DNA of 64,000 nucleotides from contig NZ_KI535340.1 of the NCBI RefSeq assembly GCF_000160075.2, forward strand, positions 1,451,396 to 1,515,395. Direction: 5' to 3'. How positions within the stretch are numbered: the stretch's first letter is position 1; every line of letters begins with the position of its first letter. The stretch is from Abiotrophia defectiva ATCC 49176 (GTDB lineage Bacteria > Bacillota > Bacilli > Lactobacillales > Aerococcaceae). The notes under the pieces are model-generated. The model ran no database searches, was not told the DNA's origin, and saw only the letters and a program-made list of their open reading frames with translations. Position numbers and translations under genes: made by a program. Positions 7,490-16,369 of this stretch are shown here, piece by piece.

Positions 7490-9103
7490 ATGAAACACTT
7501 GACTAAGCATTTGTTAGTTGGCTGTTTAGGATTGAGTTTTCTTGTCAACTATACGGGCCAAAGTGTCGCTGCACGCCCACCCATTTTAGATACTTCCTCT
7601 GAGGAAAGTTCTAAAGCAAGTGAGGGAAGTTCACTGATATCTGAAGAGACTGAGCGTATGACCTTCCCTGAATTACAGGATAAGCTAGAGAAAGCGCGAC
7701 AAAAGGTGTTAAATGTTAAACTCACCGCAAAGACCTCTCGAAAAACTAAGGAGATGTCTGTGCCAAGTGAAGATGCCTATATAGCCTGGAACAAATTTGA
7801 AGTCAGTGATGACCAGAAGAGTGAGCCGATACTTTCCTTTAATCATGAAGAATTCAATTTGGCTGGCATACTCAAATTTGAGTATTACTTGACTAAGAAA
7901 GCTCAAGATGACTATCTTTTGTATACGAAATCAGAGAACGATCAGGCTAGATATAGGCAGATAAGTTCTCCCTTTGCCTATGTCAATTACCAGGATATTC
8001 TTACGTCCATTATATTACTTGACGCCCCATACTCTAAGGTTGAACTTAAGGGTTCGAGTTATCATGTCTATATCAGTGACAAGGACCAGTCCTTAACCCA
8101 CCTTTTCCTCTTTAGTATTGGGCGAGATAAAGTCGGTCAAGAAAAAAGTAGTCTTGAGCTCATAATCGACCAGAAGGATTTTAATCTTAAGGGCTTAAGC
8201 TATTACTATCAAGACGATCAAGAACAGCGGTCCGCAGAGCTATCGGTAGCAGATATTAATCAAGTCTCTGAGAAAAATCTGACCTTGGCTCCATGGACGC
8301 AAGAGGCTGTCTTGGAAGAGGACAGCAGTTCTGATAGGTCTGAATCAAGTGATGAAACAAGTGAAGCTACCGACTCTAGCCAAAGTCGTGACTCCTCTCC
8401 TAAGGCTAGTCAAATCATGGAAGAAGCATGGCGAGAGCGGCTACTTTCTTCGGTTTTCATGTCCTTCGAGAAAATTATCTTATCAGATGACAAGACCAAT
8501 GTCACAGCCTTAGAAGGTGATATGGCCTATGATAAGGTTGGGCAAATCATCGGTCTTCATTACTTTGGTATTCTAGATCATAGCTATCCTGATGGACGTT
8601 TCGTTGAAATCATAAAGAGCTTGAATGACAAAACCTTTTATGGGCGTCTCAATACCCAATGGTACACGGTATCGGCAGCTAAAACAGAGGATATCAAACC
8701 AGAATACCAGCGTCTGCTGACAGTCTTAGCAGACAAAAAGTTAACTGAAAAAATGACCCTTGAAGAATCGGAAACAAGTTACTTGCTGAAATTGCAAGGC
8801 CATGAACTTGGGCTCCTTGGTAAACTGTCAAGAGACTTGCTAATGGATTTGACGGAGACAGACTCAAATGAAAGGCAAGGTAAGTTTAGTTTGACTTTAG
8901 AAGTTTCTAAAAAGGAACATTATCTCCAATCACTTGATTTGAAGGTAGAGACCCAAATAGGAGGGAGCCCTCAAATCCAGCATGCTAAAATTTCCTTTAG
9001 TCGCCATAATAAGGTCTCAGATATGAAATTTGAGCTTCCTAGCGAGGCCAAAGATGCTAGACCAATTGAAGAGCTCTCATCTTCTGAAGAATCGAATTGG
9101 TAA
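7490..9103 (+). CDS. Secreted protein of unknown function, two-lobed
   Basis: I do not recognise this 537-residue protein. Seen: a signal peptide (residues 1 to about 28, MKHLTKHLL then a hydrophobic run, likely cut near SVAA); a Ser/Glu-rich spacer (about 35-55); a first lobe (about 60-265); a Ser/Asp/Glu-rich linker (about 270-305); and a second lobe (about 310-520) with a similar alternating beta pattern, then an acidic Ser tail. The architecture resembles Gram-positive exported proteins with paired LolA/LprG-like or DUF6612-like lobes, a comparison by look only. The LVGC near residue 10 is too close to the N-terminus to be a convincing lipobox. The gene has AAGGAGG 9-10 bases before ATG and a TATAAT at 7439-7444, and stands alone. 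Confidence 0.75.
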   Translation: MKHLTKHLLVGCLGLSFLVNYTGQSVAARPPILDTSSEESSKASEGSSLISEETERMTFPELQDKLEKARQKVLNVKLTAKTSRKTKEMSVPSEDAYIAWNKFEVSDDQKSEPILSFNHEEFNLAGILKFEYYLTKKAQDDYLLYTKSENDQARYRQISSPFAYVNYQDILTSIILLDAPYSKVELKGSSYHVYISDKDQSLTHLFLFSIGRDKVGQEKSSLELIIDQKDFNLKGLSYYYQDDQEQRSAELSVADINQVSEKNLTLAPWTQEAVLEEDSSSDRSESSDETSEATDSSQSRDSSPKASQIMEEAWRERLLSSVFMSFEKIILSDDKTNVTALEGDMAYDKVGQIIGLHYFGILDHSYPDGRFVEIIKSLNDKTFYGRLNTQWYTVSAAKTEDIKPEYQRLLTVLADKKLTEKMTLEESETSYLLKLQGHELGLLGKLSRDLLMDLTETDSNERQGKFSLTLEVSKKEHYLQSLDLKVETQIGGSPQIQHAKISFSRHNKVSDMKFELPSEAKDARPIEELSSSEESNW

Positions 9104-9137
9104 GCTTGTGTAAATAGTTTTCAGACTTTAGTGAAAG

Positions 9138-9146
9138 TGCTATAAT
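9138..9146 (+). promoter_or_regulatory. Extended -10 promoter of the NfeD-FloA operon
   Basis: TGCTATAAT: an extended -10 element with no convincing -35 box. It lies about 30 bases upstream of the GTG start at 9178. Confidence 0.6.
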
Positions 9147-9177
9147 AGACTTAGAAACTTGAGAGGAGGAATAACTC

Positions 9178-9792
9178 GTGTATCTACTTATCTTGTTGGG
9201 GGTTGCTTTTGCGACGGCAACGCTCTTCTTCAAGCAGAAGTTGCCGACAGCACTTTTAGCATTAGCTTCCTTTGCTTGGTATTTTGAAGCTTGGCAGTCT
9301 GACGGACTCTTACCCTTTATCATTTTCTCAGTTGGGGTAGTGATGGTCATCTTAGAGTTCTACTTACCACAAACAGGTTTTGCCGGTCTTATTGGCTCAG
9401 TTGTCATGGGCTTGGTACTCCAATACCACACACAGAATTGGCAAGAGACCTGGCTCTTACTCTTCGGGATTGGACTTGTCAGTGTGACCGTCTTCTTCGT
9501 CCTATTGAAGTTGGGCCTGTCTATTAAGGTCAATGAAGCCTTAATTCTAGATGCGCAGATTAACTCTCATGCTCGAGGAAGACAAGGAGACCAGGCAGCT
9601 AGCGCCGATCACCCACTCATTGGTCACTCAGGACATGCTATTTCAGATTTGAAGCCGATCGGTAAAGTCGAAGTAGATGGCCAGGTCTATGAAGCGCGGA
9701 GTGCCCACAACTTTATTAGTCAAGGGGCGACGATTGCGGTTCAAGCTGTCAGCCAAGGGGCACTTGTTGTTAGAAAAGGAGGAGAAGCATAA
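9178..9792 (+). CDS. NfeD-family membrane protein
   Basis: A 204-residue membrane protein. Seen: four to five hydrophobic segments in the first 125 residues, then a small soluble domain (about 145-204) with the [29 protein letters not shown] pattern of the NfeD OB-fold. Known: NfeD proteins are encoded next to, and work with, SPFH/flotillin proteins in membrane microdomains. That is the case here, because the TAA stop overlaps the ATG of floA by one base. The start is GTG, chosen because GAGGAGGA lies 8 bases upstream and the first membrane segment begins there. It is a full NfeD without the N-terminal ClpP-like protease domain found in long NfeD forms. Confidence 0.88.
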   Translation: MYLLILLGVAFATATLFFKQKLPTALLALASFAWYFEAWQSDGLLPFIIFSVGVVMVILEFYLPQTGFAGLIGSVVMGLVLQYHTQNWQETWLLLFGIGLVSVTVFFVLLKLGLSIKVNEALILDAQINSHARGRQGDQAASADHPLIGHSGHAISDLKPIGKVEVDGQVYEARSAHNFISQGATIAVQAVSQGALVVRKGGEA

Positions 9793-10784
9793 TGAATGGA
9801 TGGATTCCATTAGGTTTATTAATTGTCGTCTTATTAGTACTGATTAGCCTCTTCTTCCGCTTTGTACCAGTAGGTTTATGGATTACCGCCTACTTCTCTG
9901 GTGTTAAAGTGGGGATTGGGAATTTAATCGGGATGCGTTTGCGGCGGGTTGTGCCAAAAATGATTATTAACCCAATGATTAAGGCAACCAAAGCAGGCTT
10001 AGTCATTAATACAAATGAACTTGAAGCTCACTACTTAGCAGGTGGGAATGTCAACATGGTCATTGATGCCTTAATTGCGGCTCAACGTGCCAATATTGAC
10101 TTGGAATTCGAACAAGCAGCTGCCATTGATTTGGCAGGGCGTAACGTTTTTGAAGCCGTTCAAGTATCGGTTAACCCTAAGGTAATTGAAACCCCAATTA
10201 TTGCGGGTGTAGCTATGGACGGGATTGAAGTTAAGGCCAAAGCCAAAGTGACTGTTCGCGCCAACATTGAACGTTTAGTCGGGGGTGCTGGTGAAGAAAC
10301 CATCATTGCCCGTGTTGGTGAAGGGATTGTTACGACCGTAGGTAGTGCCGCTAAGCACTCCATTGTCCTAGAGAACCCAGACTCTATTTCCCAAACTGTT
10401 TTACGTAAAGGTTTAGACTCAGGGACTGCCTTTGAGATTCTATCCATTGATATTGCGGACGTTGATGTGGGCCGTAACATCGGGGCTAAATTGCAAGCTG
10501 ACCAAGCTGTAGCAGACAAGAAGATTGCTCAAGCTAAGGCTGAAGAACGTCGTGCCTTCGCGGTTGCCCAAGAACAAGAAATGTTGGCCGAAGTACAACG
10601 CATGCGAGCTAAAGTGGTTGAAGCAGAATCTGAAGTGCCATTAGCTATTGCCGAAGCTTTCCGTAAAGGCAACTTAGGTATTCATGATTACTATCAATTA
10701 CAAAATATCCAAGCCGATACTGCTATGCGTGAATCCATTGCTAAGGATGAAAAACCAGCCGGCGACACAGTGATTTCTGAATAG
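9792..10784 (+). CDS. floA: Flotillin-like protein FloA
   Basis: A 330-residue SPFH-domain scaffold of bacterial lipid microdomains. Seen: an N-terminal membrane hairpin (about 5-30), then [34 protein letters not shown], a hallmark of the FloA/YqfA family, the SPFH core and an Ala/Glu-rich coiled coil (about 230-300) used for oligomerisation. Length matches FloA of Bacillus (about 331). Known: FloA affects membrane fluidity, secretion and signalling. It is translationally coupled to the NfeD gene and followed after 34 bases by a third small membrane-associated gene. Confidence 0.95.
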   Translation: MNGWIPLGLLIVVLLVLISLFFRFVPVGLWITAYFSGVKVGIGNLIGMRLRRVVPKMIINPMIKATKAGLVINTNELEAHYLAGGNVNMVIDALIAAQRANIDLEFEQAAAIDLAGRNVFEAVQVSVNPKVIETPIIAGVAMDGIEVKAKAKVTVRANIERLVGGAGEETIIARVGEGIVTTVGSAAKHSIVLENPDSISQTVLRKGLDSGTAFEILSIDIADVDVGRNIGAKLQADQAVADKKIAQAKAEERRAFAVAQEQEMLAEVQRMRAKVVEAESEVPLAIAEAFRKGNLGIHDYYQLQNIQADTAMRESIAKDEKPAGDTVISE

Positions 10785-10818
10785 GACACTTAAGTCATGA
10801 TGAAAGGGGAGTGAACCA

Positions 10819-11400
10819 ATGAGAGGCTATATCTTTTTGATGATTTTCCTTGCGTCTTTCCTCATCCCTAAAATTCGGGACATGATTCGTGATAATGCGG
10901 CGGGTAAGCAAGCAAGATTCCGCCAGAACCCAATGCCTCAAGTAGACCCTCAGTATTCACTAAGAAATCTGTCAGCTCAATTGAATGTGCTCATGGCTGC
11001 CGCACAGGATCCTAATCTTACTGATCAGGAGAGAGCCTCATTAGAAGATAAGATTGATTATCTTAACCAAGAATTAGACCAAGCTCTAGGTGCTGAGGAA
11101 ATTGAGGCTGATAATCTCTTACAAGCAAAAGGCGAAGCTGGCCAGTCTATGTTGGACGAGGTTGAATTTGATCAGACTCAAGCTCAAATGGAAGCGTCCT
11201 TGGCTGATCAGTGGGGTGACAGTGACCAAGATTGGTCCTTGGCCGAATCTGATGCAGATGCCATTCAACTTGAACGTATAGGTGCTTCTAATCACCACCA
11301 TACAGGGCGTGGTTCTAAACTCACCAAGCTCAATCGCAAGAACCTTAAGGATGCGGTTATTTATAGTGAGATTCTCAAACCAAAGTATCAATCTAAATGA
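10819..11400 (+). CDS. Small membrane-anchored protein after floA, function unknown
   Basis: A 193-residue protein I do not recognise. Seen: one N-terminal hydrophobic segment (residues about 2-17) that could be a signal anchor; a polar, Gln/Glu/Asp-rich helical region (about 50-100) likely to form a coiled coil; an acidic middle; and a basic C-terminus with HHHTGRGSKL. AAAGGGGAG precedes the ATG. Its place directly behind NfeD and FloA, before a strong terminator, suggests a partner of the microdomain proteins; this is inference from position only. B. subtilis has a different small gene (yqfB) in that position. Confidence 0.72.
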   Translation: MRGYIFLMIFLASFLIPKIRDMIRDNAAGKQARFRQNPMPQVDPQYSLRNLSAQLNVLMAAAQDPNLTDQERASLEDKIDYLNQELDQALGAEEIEADNLLQAKGEAGQSMLDEVEFDQTQAQMEASLADQWGDSDQDWSLAESDADAIQLERIGASNHHHTGRGSKLTKLNRKNLKDAVIYSEILKPKYQSK

Positions 11401-11409
11401 TATGGAATG

Positions 11410-11438
11410 GAGGTAGGAAGTGATTCCTGCCTCTTTTT
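11410..11438 (+). terminator. Terminator of the NfeD-FloA operon
   Basis: Stem GAGGTAGGAA / TTCCTGCCTC (one G-U pair) with a GTGA tetraloop, followed by TTTTTG. Confidence 0.9.
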
Positions 11439-11470
11439 GTGTATAGTTAGACACAAAATAATCAGGAAAC

Positions 11471-11498
11471 TTGCTTTTATTGCTTAAAGTGCTAGGAT
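11471..11498 (+). promoter_or_regulatory. Probable promoter of the hydrolase / acyl-CoA synthetase pair
   Basis: TTGCTT (11471-11476), 16-base spacer, TAGGAT (11493-11498) preceded by TGC, an extended -10 context. Confidence 0.45.
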
Positions 11499-11538
11499 GA
11501 AAGTAGGATTACTATGTCCAGAAAAGAGGGATGACTAA

Positions 11539-12801
11539 ATGTCAGATTTTAAACAGTATATTAAGAATATCGGCCATGTTGATTTTGAGCTCCAACCTCT
11601 CAATGAGGTGGATATTGCAGTTATGGTTGAAATGGTCTATCTCAAGTTAGATGATTATGTCAGTCATGTTATATCCGAATCAAAAGCCATTTCTGTGATG
11701 GATTTTTACCAGCAGTTTGCTCAAGACAAAAAAGAAATTCAAGAAGAAAATCCTTTCTTAATTTCCAAGGGACGGCTTGAGGTAGCCAAGGCCGCAGCCC
11801 AAGCATCACGCTATCGTAATATTCAGATTTTCGGCTTTCAATCCGACTTAGACCTCAAGTTAGAGAAGCAGTTTGCGGCGGCAACCTTCTATATTCCGGA
11901 AGTTAATACCTATTTGGTAGTCTTCCGTGGGACAGATGAAACGATTGTGGGTTGGAAAGAAGACTTCAATATGAGCCACCAAACCCAGGTGCCGGCTCAG
12001 GATGCTGCTAGAGAATACCTGACCAAAGTCATGACTGAATTTGATGGTCAATATATTATAGCCGGTCACTCCAAAGGAGCCAACTTAGCAATTTATGCCG
12101 CTAGTCAACTTGATAAAAAGTTACAGAATCAAGTGTCGGCTATTTATGCTTATGACGGCCCTGGATATCAACGTGAATTTCTAGAGTCAGAGGGCTATTT
12201 GGGCATTGAGTCCAAGATTCATGCCTTCCAGCCAGAGGATGCGGTGGTCAGTCAGATTCTCTTCCATACAGTTCAAGCCAAGGTGGTCGCCTGCAAAGGC
12301 ATTAGTATGATGCAACACCTGCTAGAGAACTGGCAAATTGATAAGGTGAGTTTCAAGGAAGTAGAGTCGGTAACTCCAGGTAGTCAGCGTCTTCAAGCTA
12401 CCCTTGGGCAATGGGTTGACCAGCATTCTGCCCAAGAGTTAGAAGAATTCTTCGGTGCCATATTTGGCATTATTGAGGCTACAGGTATTGAAACCTTGAA
12501 TGAGATAGGCGACAATTTCCTCATGTTTCTTATCTCTCTACAACGTGAAATTCGTGATACAGAAGATAGTGACTTGCTTAAAGAAGGATTTGCTCAGCTC
12601 CAAGCCATCTATAAGGAGCAGGGGGATGAAACAAACGCTAACTTCTTGGAAGTTGTCCAAGGCAAGATAGATAGTGCAGCAAACTTCATCAAGGACCTAG
12701 TTCCTGACGCCCTATTGCCAGGTAAATCTGAAGATAAGCAAGTAGAAGAAGAAGGGGAGCCACAAGCTAACAGCGAGGAAATAGAGCATGGCGCGATTTG
12801 A
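11539..12801 (+). CDS. DUF2974 (Mbeg1-like) alpha/beta hydrolase
   Basis: A 420-residue cytoplasmic alpha/beta-hydrolase of the DUF2974/Mbeg1-like group, related to class 3 lipases. Seen: the strand-loop FRGTDETIVGWKEDF, the nucleophile elbow YIIAGHSKGANLA (Ser in GHSKG, near residue 180), then YAYDGPGY and AVVSQILFHT, plus a long helical C-terminal extension (about 290-420) ending in a Glu-rich tail. No signal peptide. Natural substrates of the group are not established; a lipid or ester is likely from the fold. The last 14 bases overlap the start of the acyl-CoA-synthetase-like gene, so the two are translationally coupled. Confidence 0.85.
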   Translation: MSDFKQYIKNIGHVDFELQPLNEVDIAVMVEMVYLKLDDYVSHVISESKAISVMDFYQQFAQDKKEIQEENPFLISKGRLEVAKAAAQASRYRNIQIFGFQSDLDLKLEKQFAAATFYIPEVNTYLVVFRGTDETIVGWKEDFNMSHQTQVPAQDAAREYLTKVMTEFDGQYIIAGHSKGANLAIYAASQLDKKLQNQVSAIYAYDGPGYQREFLESEGYLGIESKIHAFQPEDAVVSQILFHTVQAKVVACKGISMMQHLLENWQIDKVSFKEVESVTPGSQRLQATLGQWVDQHSAQELEEFFGAIFGIIEATGIETLNEIGDNFLMFLISLQREIRDTEDSDLLKEGFAQLQAIYKEQGDETNANFLEVVQGKIDSAANFIKDLVPDALLPGKSEDKQVEEEGEPQANSEEIEHGAI

Positions 12802-14314
12802 TTATGAGCCTCTCAATCTCTATGATAATTTTGCGACCGCAAGTCGTAAATGGCCTCATGTTCCCATTTATTTTGATCAGATTTTAGCTGCTTTCCCGGA
12901 ATTAGGTCTTGAAACTAGCTATCAGGATGCTTTAAAATCCATTGATCGATGTGCTAAGCAGTTAGCAAGATTAGGTATCAAGCCTGGCACTAAGGTCATG
13001 GTCTACAAATCGCCCGCTTTTGATACCTATCTTTTAGCGCTTGCTTTAACTAAACTTGGTGCGGTGCCAGTTATGGTGTCCTATCACTTAGGAGCTGAGG
13101 TTATTAAGGTCTTCGGTCAAAGACTGGGGCAAGGACATGCCTTAATTTACGATCAGAAAACGGCTAAAAATGTGTCACAACTTGCCACTCCAAATGGCTC
13201 AAGTTACTTAAGTCTTGACTCTATACTAGATGCGAAAGAAGTAAATGAGCTTGAGTCAACTAAATTCGATTTAGATGCCATTGCCTATATGACGCATACT
13301 TCAGGCACAACAGGAGTTCCCAAGCTTATCTGCCACTCTTACCGCAGCATGGGCTGGCGAACCCTCTGGCAGAAGCGGGTCCTAGACCAAATGCAGGAGA
13401 GAAAGCTGTGTAGCTTCCTAGTCAGTCCGGTTCATTCTCGCTTCAATATTGGAGTTTCCAGCCTTATGTCTTTGGGCTTTCCCATGATGCCGCTATCGAA
13501 TCCTGACCTAGCTTCAGTTGAGGCTGCTTTCAGAGCACATCCACCCTACGCTGTAGAAACTCATCCTAATCATTTTGTCCAATGGCGTGGTCTAGCGCAG
13601 GACAAACCGGAACTATTCAAGGAGACTAAATACTTTCATTCGACCTTCGATGCCATTAATGGCGATACCATGGCGTCCTTCTTGAAGGCAGCTAAGGCTA
13701 ACCATCCTGTCTTCCTACAGGTCTACGGACAAAGTGAATGTGGGCCTATGATTTTAAGATCCCATCGCTTAAGAAGCTTAGCTAATCTCGAAGCCAGAGA
13801 CATGGGACTAGGCCTAGGCGACTTAACCAAGGCCAGAATATGTGATGCTGAGGGTAATCCTGTCAAACAAGGCCAACCAGGCCATATCCAACTCTATTCC
13901 AGAGGCAGGGCTCTAACTTACTATCAAGAAGAAGGGCGCTTTGCTGAAAATGTTTATGGTGACTGGTGGGATAGTGGGGACCACGGTTATCTAGATCAGC
14001 GGGGCCATCTCTTTCTTCAAGATCGCCAAGTGGACCTAGTGGAGGCCTTACCTAGCACACTGGCAATAGAGGATAGGCTATTGGATAAATTAGATTTCTT
14101 GGCTGAAGCAGTCATTATTAGAGACCCCAAGGGCTATGCCCAGCCAGTTATTGCCATCAAGGATGGTATGAGCATAGACTGGCAAGCCTGGTGGCACTTG
14201 ACTGCGGATATGCCTCACCTCAACCAACCGATTATTATGGAGTGGAGCGATATTCCCCGAACTGCGACCATGAAAGTTCAACGTCTAGCGCTTAGACAAG
14301 AGCTATTTAATTGA
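12788..14314 (+). CDS. AMP-dependent acyl-CoA synthetase / ligase family protein
   Basis: A 508-residue member of the ANL adenylating enzyme superfamily. Seen: the phosphate-binding loop YMTHTSGTTGVPK (near residue 170), a VYGQSECGPM motif, YGDWWDSGDHGYL with the ribose-binding Asp, a hinge region FLQDRQVDLVE, and the C-terminal catalytic Lys in TATMKVQRLAL. Known: the enzymes activate a carboxylate as acyl-AMP and usually transfer it to CoA or a carrier. The substrate is not evident. Coupling to an alpha/beta hydrolase suggests a unit that releases and re-activates an acyl group; this is inference. A terminator follows. Confidence 0.85.
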   Translation: MARFDYEPLNLYDNFATASRKWPHVPIYFDQILAAFPELGLETSYQDALKSIDRCAKQLARLGIKPGTKVMVYKSPAFDTYLLALALTKLGAVPVMVSYHLGAEVIKVFGQRLGQGHALIYDQKTAKNVSQLATPNGSSYLSLDSILDAKEVNELESTKFDLDAIAYMTHTSGTTGVPKLICHSYRSMGWRTLWQKRVLDQMQERKLCSFLVSPVHSRFNIGVSSLMSLGFPMMPLSNPDLASVEAAFRAHPPYAVETHPNHFVQWRGLAQDKPELFKETKYFHSTFDAINGDTMASFLKAAKANHPVFLQVYGQSECGPMILRSHRLRSLANLEARDMGLGLGDLTKARICDAEGNPVKQGQPGHIQLYSRGRALTYYQEEGRFAENVYGDWWDSGDHGYLDQRGHLFLQDRQVDLVEALPSTLAIEDRLLDKLDFLAEAVIIRDPKGYAQPVIAIKDGMSIDWQAWWHLTADMPHLNQPIIMEWSDIPRTATMKVQRLALRQELFN

Positions 14315-14332
14315 GTAACTAAGAGATATAAT

Positions 14333-14365
14333 GCAAGGCTTGACCTAACTTAGGCCTTGCTTTTT
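14333..14365 (+). terminator. Terminator after the acyl-CoA-synthetase-like gene
   Basis: GCAAGGC pairs with GCCTTGC across a 14-base loop, followed by TTTTTC. Confidence 0.8.
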
Positions 14366-14390
14366 CTTTTGAGATGGTGTATATTGTATA

Positions 14391-14512
14391 AGGTTGCATC
14401 ACTTGATGCACCAATTCGCACGTTCGTTGATAGTGAGGACGGTGCTTGGGTAACCAAGTTTCCTTGCTAGGTGACACGTTCGGAGGAAAAATATTAAACC
14501 AAATGGAGGTAT
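14391..14512 (+). promoter_or_regulatory. Structured 5' leader of rpsB (candidate S2 autoregulation element)
   Basis: About 120 untranslated bases before rpsB can fold into three hairpins in a row: TGCATCA/TGATGCA with a 2-base tip (14395-14410); GCACGTTC paired with GGACGGTGC (about 14417-14444); and CTTGG-GTAA-CCAAG with a GNRA tetraloop (about 14445-14458). CACGTTCG occurs twice (near 14419 and 14473). No T-box or known riboswitch motif is seen. Ribosomal protein genes are often controlled by such leaders; S2 as the ligand is inference. Confidence 0.5.
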
Positions 14513-14516
14513 AGAA

Positions 14517-15281
14517 ATGTCAGTAATTTCTATGAAGCAATTATTAGAAGCTGGTGTACACTTCGGTCACCAGACTCGTCGTTGGAACCCTAAGATGAAG
14601 CGTTACATCTTTACAGAACGTAACGGTATCTACATCATCGACTTACAAAAAACTGTTAAATTAGTTGACGAAGCATACAACTACATGCGTGAAGCAGCTG
14701 CTGACGGCGGTGTAGTACTCTTCGTTGGTACTAAGAAACAAGCTCAAAAAGCTGTTGAAGAACATGCAGTACGTTCAGGTCAATACTACATCAACCACCG
14801 TTGGTTGGGTGGTCTCTTGACTAACTGGGATACTATCCAAGGCCGTATCCGTCGCTTGAAAGCAATCGAAAAAATGGCTGAAGACGGGACCTTCGAAGTA
14901 CTTCCTAAGAAAGAAGTTATCGAAATCCGTAAGGAACAAGAGCGTTTAGAGAAATTCTTAGGCGGGATTAAAGACATGCCAAGAATTCCAGATGTTATCT
15001 TCATCGTGGACCCTCGTAAAGAGCGCATCGCGGTTCAAGAAGCTCAAAAATTAAACATTCCAATCGTTGCTATGGTCGACACTAACTGTGACCCAGACGA
15101 AATCGACGTAGTAATCCCATCTAACGATGACGCTATCCGCGCTATCAGCTTAATCGCTGGTGCTATGGCTGACGCTGTTATCGAAAGCAACCAAGGGGTT
15201 GTAGAAGCTGTCGCTGAAGAATCAACTGACAAAGCTTTCTTCGACAACTTGTTCGAATCAAACGAAGGCCAAGAAGCCTAA
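14517..15281 (+). CDS. rpsB: 30S ribosomal protein S2
   Basis: A 254-residue S2 protein, needed for the assembly of the small-subunit head and for S1 binding in other bacteria. Seen: [19 protein letters not shown] at the start, [25 protein letters not shown] and the [27 protein letters not shown] block, all diagnostic. The C-terminal tail ([21 protein letters not shown]) is acidic. GGAGG lies before ATG with normal spacing. Its codon choice is strongly biased, as in highly expressed genes. A structured leader precedes it, and tsf follows after a probable attenuator. Confidence 0.98.
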   Translation: MSVISMKQLLEAGVHFGHQTRRWNPKMKRYIFTERNGIYIIDLQKTVKLVDEAYNYMREAAADGGVVLFVGTKKQAQKAVEEHAVRSGQYYINHRWLGGLLTNWDTIQGRIRRLKAIEKMAEDGTFEVLPKKEVIEIRKEQERLEKFLGGIKDMPRIPDVIFIVDPRKERIAVQEAQKLNIPIVAMVDTNCDPDEIDVVIPSNDDAIRAISLIAGAMADAVIESNQGVVEAVAEESTDKAFFDNLFESNEGQEA

Positions 15282-15307
15282 GCGTTACTTAACTTAGTAT
15301 AAGCATG

Positions 15308-15373
15308 AACTGTCTTAATTCAGGAGGATAACCATAGGCTCAAGGCTAGGGACCTGTGTTGAGACAGTTTTTT
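15308..15373 (+). terminator. Probable attenuator between rpsB and tsf
   Basis: AACTGTCT (15308-15315) pairs with AGACAGTT (15362-15369), followed by a T run, closing a 46-base loop that itself can pair (TCAGG with CCTGT). Likely lowers read-through from rpsB into tsf. The long loop makes this less certain than a simple hairpin. Confidence 0.6.
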
Positions 15374-15400
15374 ATAAGACCTGAGGAGGAAACAAACAAA

Positions 15401-16282
15401 ATGGCAAACATTACTGCAAAATTAGTAAAAGAATTACGCGACATGACTGGCGTCGGTATGATGGACGCTAAAAAAGCTTTAGTTGAAGTTGAAGGCGACA
15501 TCGACAAAGCGGTAGACTTCTTGCGTGAAAAAGGTTTAGCTAAAGCTGCTAAAAAAGCTGACCGTATCGCAGCTGAAGGGGTTACTGCTACTTATGTAGA
15601 CGGCAACACTGCTGCCTTGATCGAATTGAACTCTGAAACTGACTTCGTGGCTAAGAACGACAAGTTCCAAGCTTTAGTAGCAACTGTTGTTAAAGCTATT
15701 GCTGAAGCAAAACCAGCTACTATGGAAGAAGCTTTAGCTGTTAAAGTTGGCGACAAGACAATCGAAGAATTAATCTTAGAAGGTACAACCGTTATCGGTG
15801 AAAAACTTTCTCTTCGTCGTTTCGAAGTATTATCTAAAGCTGATGGCGATGCTTTCGGTGAATACCTCCACATGGGTGGCCGTATTGGTGTCTTAACTGT
15901 TATCGAAGGTTCTGACGATTCTGTGGCTGCTAAAGACGTTGCCATGCACGTTGCAGCGATCAACCCACGTTACGTAAGCCGTGAAGATGTATCTGAAGAA
16001 GACTACAAACACGAAGAAAAGATCCAAACCGAAATCGCCCTCAACGAAGGCAAACCAGCTAACATCGTTGAGAAAATGATTAAAGGTCGTATGAACAAAT
16101 ACTTAGCTGAAATCAGCTTAACTGAACAAGCATTCGTTAAGAATCCTGACCAAACAGTTGCTGAATTCGTAGCTTCTAAGGGCGGCAAAGTGAAAACTTT
16201 TGTCCGTTATGAAGTCGGCGAAGGTATGGAAAAACGTCAAGATAACTTTGCAGACGAAGTGGCTGCCCAAATGGGTAAATAA
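15401..16282 (+). CDS. tsf: Elongation factor Ts
   Basis: A 293-residue nucleotide-exchange factor for EF-Tu. Seen: the N-terminal UBA-like module [27 protein letters not shown], the core motif [10 protein letters not shown] that inserts next to the EF-Tu nucleotide site, and the duplicated core domains with a C-terminal [12 protein letters not shown]. The frame stays open 15 codons further upstream, but GAGGAGGA sits just before the ATG at 15401 and the family always begins at MA(N/D)ITA. It forms an operon with rpsB and ends in a terminator. Confidence 0.98.
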   Translation: MANITAKLVKELRDMTGVGMMDAKKALVEVEGDIDKAVDFLREKGLAKAAKKADRIAAEGVTATYVDGNTAALIELNSETDFVAKNDKFQALVATVVKAIAEAKPATMEEALAVKVGDKTIEELILEGTTVIGEKLSLRRFEVLSKADGDAFGEYLHMGGRIGVLTVIEGSDDSVAAKDVAMHVAAINPRYVSREDVSEEDYKHEEKIQTEIALNEGKPANIVEKMIKGRMNKYLAEISLTEQAFVKNPDQTVAEFVASKGGKVKTFVRYEVGEGMEKRQDNFADEVAAQMGK

Positions 16283-16298
16283 GCTCGTCTAATTGACT

Positions 16299-16323
16299 AA
16301 GCCCCAAGTGATTGGGGCTTTTT
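16299..16323 (+). terminator. Terminator of rpsB-tsf
   Basis: AAGCCCCAA / TTGGGGCTT with a GTGA tetraloop, then TTT. Confidence 0.9.
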
Positions 16324-16369
16324 CTGAAAAACGGACTCATCAGGCAAATCAAGGTAAGGAGTAAGGAAA

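Noticed and set aside
7490-7560. Lipoprotein signal (LVGC) in the secreted protein
   Set aside because: The Cys is only about residue 12 and the hydrophobic core continues past it, so a signal peptidase I site near SVAA is more likely.
11090-11454. Open frames in both directions inside the gene after floA
   Set aside because: They overlap a gene with a proper ribosome site and operon place, and one runs through the terminator at 11410-11438.
14391-14512. T-box or known riboswitch before rpsB
   Set aside because: No T-box consensus and no known aptamer core could be seen; kept as an unassigned structured leader.
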